Shown piece after piece: positions 6,023 through 8,553 of a stretch of 8,553 nucleotides of DNA. Source of the DNA: Candidatus Dadabacteria bacterium. Its GTDB lineage: Bacteria; Desulfobacterota_D; UBA1144; Nemesobacterales; UBA2774. The position numbers and the translations under genes are program-made. The stretch is taken from NCBI GenBank assembly GCA_003229065.1, contig QIHJ01000027.1, forward strand, positions 1-8,553. Direction: 5' to 3'. How positions within the stretch are numbered: position 1 is the stretch's first letter; each line of letters begins with the position of its first letter. The notes beneath the pieces were generated by a model. It was not told the origin of the DNA. It made no database searches and worked only from the letters and a program-made list of their open reading frames with translations.

Positions 6023-7210
6023 ATGCAGCAGACGCCTGAAGACTTTTCACTCATTAGAAGACTCCCTCCCTATGTGTTCAACATAGTAAACGAGTTAAAG
6101 TACAGGGCCCGGGCCCGGGGAGAGGATATTATCGACTTGGGCATGGGCAACCCGGACCAACCCACACCCGGGCACATAGTAAAGAAGCTCGTAGAAGCAT
6201 CTGAGGACCCGAGGGCGCACCGCTACTCTGTTTCTGCGGGCATTCCCAAACTCAGGCTCGCAATATGCGACTGGTATAAGAGAAAGCACGGTGTGGAGCT
6301 TGACCCTGAAACAGAGGCTGTAGTCACTATAGGCTCAAAAGAGGGAATATCGCATCTTATGCTCTCGATTCTTTCACCGGGAGACATGGTTATAGTCCCG
6401 AACCCCGCATACCCGATACACCTGTATTCGGTAATTATAGCGAGGGGAGACGTCCAGAGCGTCCCTTTAACCGGGGGCCCGGAGCTGATAGAGTCAATCG
6501 AAAAGGCCGTAAAAGAAGTCTGGCCCAAGCCCAAGGTGCTGATGATATCTTTTCCGAACAACCCTACGACTCATACCGTGGATTTGGACTTTTTTAAGGA
6601 CATATACGAGCTCGCAAAGGAGACGGGGCTTATAGTAGTGCACGATTTCGCATATGCCGAGCTCTGTTTCGACGACTATAAAGCACCCAGCTTCCTACAA
6701 GTGCCGGGTGCAAAAGAAGTGGGGGTAGAGTTCTACTCTCTATCGAAAAGTTACAACATGCCGGGCTGGCGTGTGGGATTTATGGTCGGGAACCCCAAGA
6801 TCGTGGCCGCGCTTAAGAGGATTAAAAGCTACATGGACTACGGTATATTCACACCTATTCAGGTTGCGGCCATTTCAGCCCTAAACGGCCCTCAGGACTG
6901 TGTGGATGAGATACGAGACCTCTATAAGCTCCGCCGCGACAGGCTGGTCGAAGGGCTCTGCAGAGCTGGCTGGAATATACCCAAACCCAAAGGCACTATG
7001 TTCGTATGGGCGGAAATACCCGAGGAGTTTAAACATCTGGGGTCGCTTGAGTTCTCTAAACTCCTTATTGAGGAAGCCAAGGTGGCGGTATCACCCGGCG
7101 TAGGGTTCGGCAATTACGGAGAGGGGTTCTTAAGACTTGCGCTCGTGGAGAATGAAAAGAGGATAATGCAGGCCGTAAGAGGAATCAGAAAACTTCTCAA
7201 AAATGGATGA
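6023..7210 (+). CDS. alaC: PLP-dependent class I/II aminotransferase, AlaC-type (alanine or LL-diaminopimelate transaminase)
   Basis: A full-length (395-residue) fold-type I aminotransferase in the cytosol. It closely follows E. coli AlaC along its length: [14 protein letters not shown] (13-26), [17 protein letters not shown] (33-49), [14 protein letters not shown] (101-114), [11 protein letters not shown] (125-135), FPNNPT (177-182), [10 protein letters not shown] (205-214), [19 protein letters not shown] (239-257), [16 protein letters not shown] (268-283), VSPGVGFG (356-363). PLP residues are in place: N180, D208, Y211, Schiff-base K242 and R250; R371 should bind the substrate carboxylate. 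AlaC makes alanine from pyruvate and glutamate. Close relatives are often annotated as LL-diaminopimelate aminotransferase (DapL), and a dapF-family gene nearby keeps that possibility open, so the symbol reflects similarity rather than proven substrate. The start has AAGGA 6 nt upstream. It faces the TamB gene, with only 13 bp between the stops and no terminator visible there. Confidence 0.9.
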   Translation: MQQTPEDFSLIRRLPPYVFNIVNELKYRARARGEDIIDLGMGNPDQPTPGHIVKKLVEASEDPRAHRYSVSAGIPKLRLAICDWYKRKHGVELDPETEAVVTIGSKEGISHLMLSILSPGDMVIVPNPAYPIHLYSVIIARGDVQSVPLTGGPELIESIEKAVKEVWPKPKVLMISFPNNPTTHTVDLDFFKDIYELAKETGLIVVHDFAYAELCFDDYKAPSFLQVPGAKEVGVEFYSLSKSYNMPGWRVGFMVGNPKIVAALKRIKSYMDYGIFTPIQVAAISALNGPQDCVDEIRDLYKLRRDRLVEGLCRAGWNIPKPKGTMFVWAEIPEEFKHLGSLEFSKLLIEEAKVAVSPGVGFGNYGEGFLRLALVENEKRIMQAVRGIRKLLKNG

Positions 7211-7223
7211 CTACATGCAATTC

Positions 7224-8553
7224 TTAATAGTCAAAATTAAAAAAGAGATCTGCGCCCGTTTCGTCCCCTATCTTGCTTTCAACGGTTAAGAAATCAAAGA
7301 TTCTATATTCTATTACCGCTCTATTGGCGGTTATGATGGATGACTGCACCCCGGGGCTGAAGAAATATCTTTGATAGAAAAAACGCTCGTAAGAATAGCG
7401 CTCATACCCTACATAGAGGTCTTCTGTGACGTATTTGCCTACCTCTATGCCGGTTTCACCAAACCCGGTCTGGCCGCCTTTTATCGTAAGAATGTCCACC
7501 GCGAACTGGTCCCCGAACATGTCCCGGATCTCATCCACCGCCATAGCGCCCAAGAACTCCCCGGCCTTTTCCTGAAAAGCCACCCGGTCATCCGTCCCGA
7601 GCGTATCGGAAGAGGTCCCGAAAACTAAATATGAAACTATTTCGTTCTCCTCAAGAGGAGGGTTGCTCGAGAGCTTAATCTTAGGTTTTTCAGCAGTACC
7701 CGTTATGTTTATATACACTTCGATTCTCGATATCTCGTAGAGCGCCCTGACATCAATAAAGGGATTGATTATTTCCTTGCCCCTGAAGCTCACGGTGCCG
7801 CCCTGGATGACAAAGAGCTTACCCATGAATTGATAATCCCCCCTAACTACATCTATATTTCCGGTCACGATATAGGGCTCTTTTAATTTCTTATTGATTT
7901 CAATCTTACCTTCGACTTCGATATTCGCCCCGCTTCCTTTAACCCACGAGTCTTTGGGAATATCTATATTCAGCTCCATTTCCACATATTCTATGAAATT
8001 ATCTATTTCACCTTTACCGGTATAGATAAACTCCTCGCGCTCTGCTTCTCTTTGGTTTACGAACTTTATATTCTCTACGAGCTTAACGGGCTTATCGGGA
8101 ACAACCACCTCAATATCGCGGGCAGTTATATCCCCTGTGATGAGAGCGTTTAACATTTCCCCTTTAACGTCAATCCGCCCATCAATTTTTGCCGTAGCCT
8201 CAGTAGGGGTAGTCCTGACCATGAGACCGGCCAGCACCCCCTTAGCGGTGTACTTGAGGGTGCGGAAATCCACACTGCCCTCAATCGTGCCTTCCCCTTC
8301 TTCGGTCTTTATTGTAAGAGGATGGAGTTTTCCTTGCTTCCCGCTCATTTCAAAAACAGCCTCTGGTATCCGAACCTTATTGGCAAGAGAGTACATATTA
8401 AAACTTACGTCTTTAACCTCTATCTTACCGTTTACATTCGGATCCATTCCGCTCCCCGATGCAGTCAGGTCGATAATTAATTTCCCGTCTATAGTTTTAA
8501 GCTCCTCGTTAAAAGCTATGAGGGGGCTCAGATCGATACCGTCCGATTTTATA
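7224..8553 (-). CDS. tamB: TamB-like translocation/assembly protein, C-terminal part, 5' partial
   Basis: The reading frame is open to the right edge: about 35 further codons lie upstream of the ATG at 8447 without a stop (IKSDGIDLSPLIAF... GKLIIDLTASGSG), so that ATG is internal. About 442 residues are visible of a family commonly over 1000 long. The visible part is beta-rich with repeating short strands (GTIEGSVDF, AKIDGRIDVKGEM, ALITGDITARDIEV), as expected for the lipid-conducting groove of AsmA-like/TamB proteins. The TamB C-terminal domain (DUF490) is clear: NIDVVRGDYQFMGKLFVIQGG, then VSFRGKEIINPFIDVRA (7763 region), then SSNPPLEENEIVSYLVFG (about 7617-7670). It ends in an aromatic beta strand, LFFNFDY. 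TamB is anchored in the inner membrane and spans the periplasm, working with a BamA-type partner (TamA) in outer-membrane protein insertion or phospholipid transport. The anchor and partner are outside the window. Confidence 0.88.
   Translation of the reverse strand, partial: IKSDGIDLSPLIAFNEELKTIDGKLIIDLTASGSGMDPNVNGKIEVKDVSFNMYSLANKVRIPEAVFEMSGKQGKLHPLTIKTEEGEGTIEGSVDFRTLKYTAKGVLAGLMVRTTPTEATAKIDGRIDVKGEMLNALITGDITARDIEVVVPDKPVKLVENIKFVNQREAEREEFIYTGKGEIDNFIEYVEMELNIDIPKDSWVKGSGANIEVEGKIEINKKLKEPYIVTGNIDVVRGDYQFMGKLFVIQGGTVSFRGKEIINPFIDVRALYEISRIEVYINITGTAEKPKIKLSSNPPLEENEIVSYLVFGTSSDTLGTDDRVAFQEKAGEFLGAMAVDEIRDMFGDQFAVDILTIKGGQTGFGETGIEVGKYVTEDLYVGYERYSYERFFYQRYFFSPGVQSSIITANRAVIEYRIFDFLTVESKIGDETGADLFFNFDY

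Noticed and set aside
5533..6039. 168-codon plus-strand open frame
   Set aside because: It lies antisense to the short rlpA-like gene, which has a signal peptide and a full catalytic barrel; the plus-strand translation has no recognisable motif, and its end runs through the promoter region.
6105..6120. GC-rich palindrome GGGCCCGGGCCCGGGG
   Set aside because: It falls inside the aminotransferase and encodes RARARG at a place where relatives are also Arg-rich, so codon use explains it.
6223..6561. 112-codon minus-strand open frame within the aminotransferase gene
   Set aside because: Antisense to an AlaC-like gene conserved along its whole length; composition is typical of a shadow frame.
7211..7223. 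Possible bidirectional terminator between the aminotransferase and TamB genes
   Set aside because: Only 13 bp, AT-rich, with no inverted repeat.
8445..8447. ATG as a possible start of the TamB-like gene
   Set aside because: The same frame stays open to the window edge and encodes TamB-like beta-strand sequence upstream, so this methionine is internal.

Overview
The window reads as a compact chromosomal segment from a diderm (Gram-negative type) bacterium of medium GC content. The evidence is a TamB-like translocation/assembly protein, two RlpA-type cell-wall proteins (one a probable lipoprotein with a SPOR domain) and genes tied to diaminopimelate chemistry. No mobile element, RNA gene or CRISPR array is visible. 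The species cannot be fixed from the sequence; an uncultured or deltaproteobacteria-like lineage is only a guess.

Layout: (1) Positions 3-1427 (+) hold the C-terminal half of a large FAD-linked oxidase fused to an iron-sulfur/CCG-domain reductase; it enters from the left edge. (2) Positions 5918 down to 1409 (-) hold five co-directional genes: a short RlpA paralog, an RlpA-SPOR lipoprotein, a DapF-family protein, a metal-dependent amidohydrolase/deaminase, and a fusion of a gamma-glutamylcyclotransferase-like domain with an N-formylglutamate-amidohydrolase-like domain. The last two are separated by one base and are probably translationally coupled. (3) A 104-bp divergent promoter region (5919-6022) carries a 19-bp inverted repeat overlapping the -35 boxes predicted for both directions. 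(4) Positions 6023-7210 (+) encode an AlaC/DapL-type PLP aminotransferase. (5) Positions 7224-8553 (-) hold the C-terminal part of a TamB-like protein that runs off the right edge. No gap between genes exceeds 137 bp.

The genes share a loose cell-envelope/amino-acid theme: glycan-strand processing (RlpA), diaminopimelate-type chemistry (DapF and the aminotransferase), gamma-glutamyl and N-acyl-glutamate chemistry (fusion protein) and outer-membrane assembly (TamB). The most striking observation is that the DapF homolog has serine at both positions where the catalytic cysteines normally sit, while much of the substrate-binding framework is kept, so it is probably not an ordinary epimerase. Next are the two-domain GGCT/FGase fusion coupled to the deaminase-like gene, the shared palindrome between the divergent promoters, and a 27-bp tandem duplication that doubles the C-terminal nine residues of the short RlpA.
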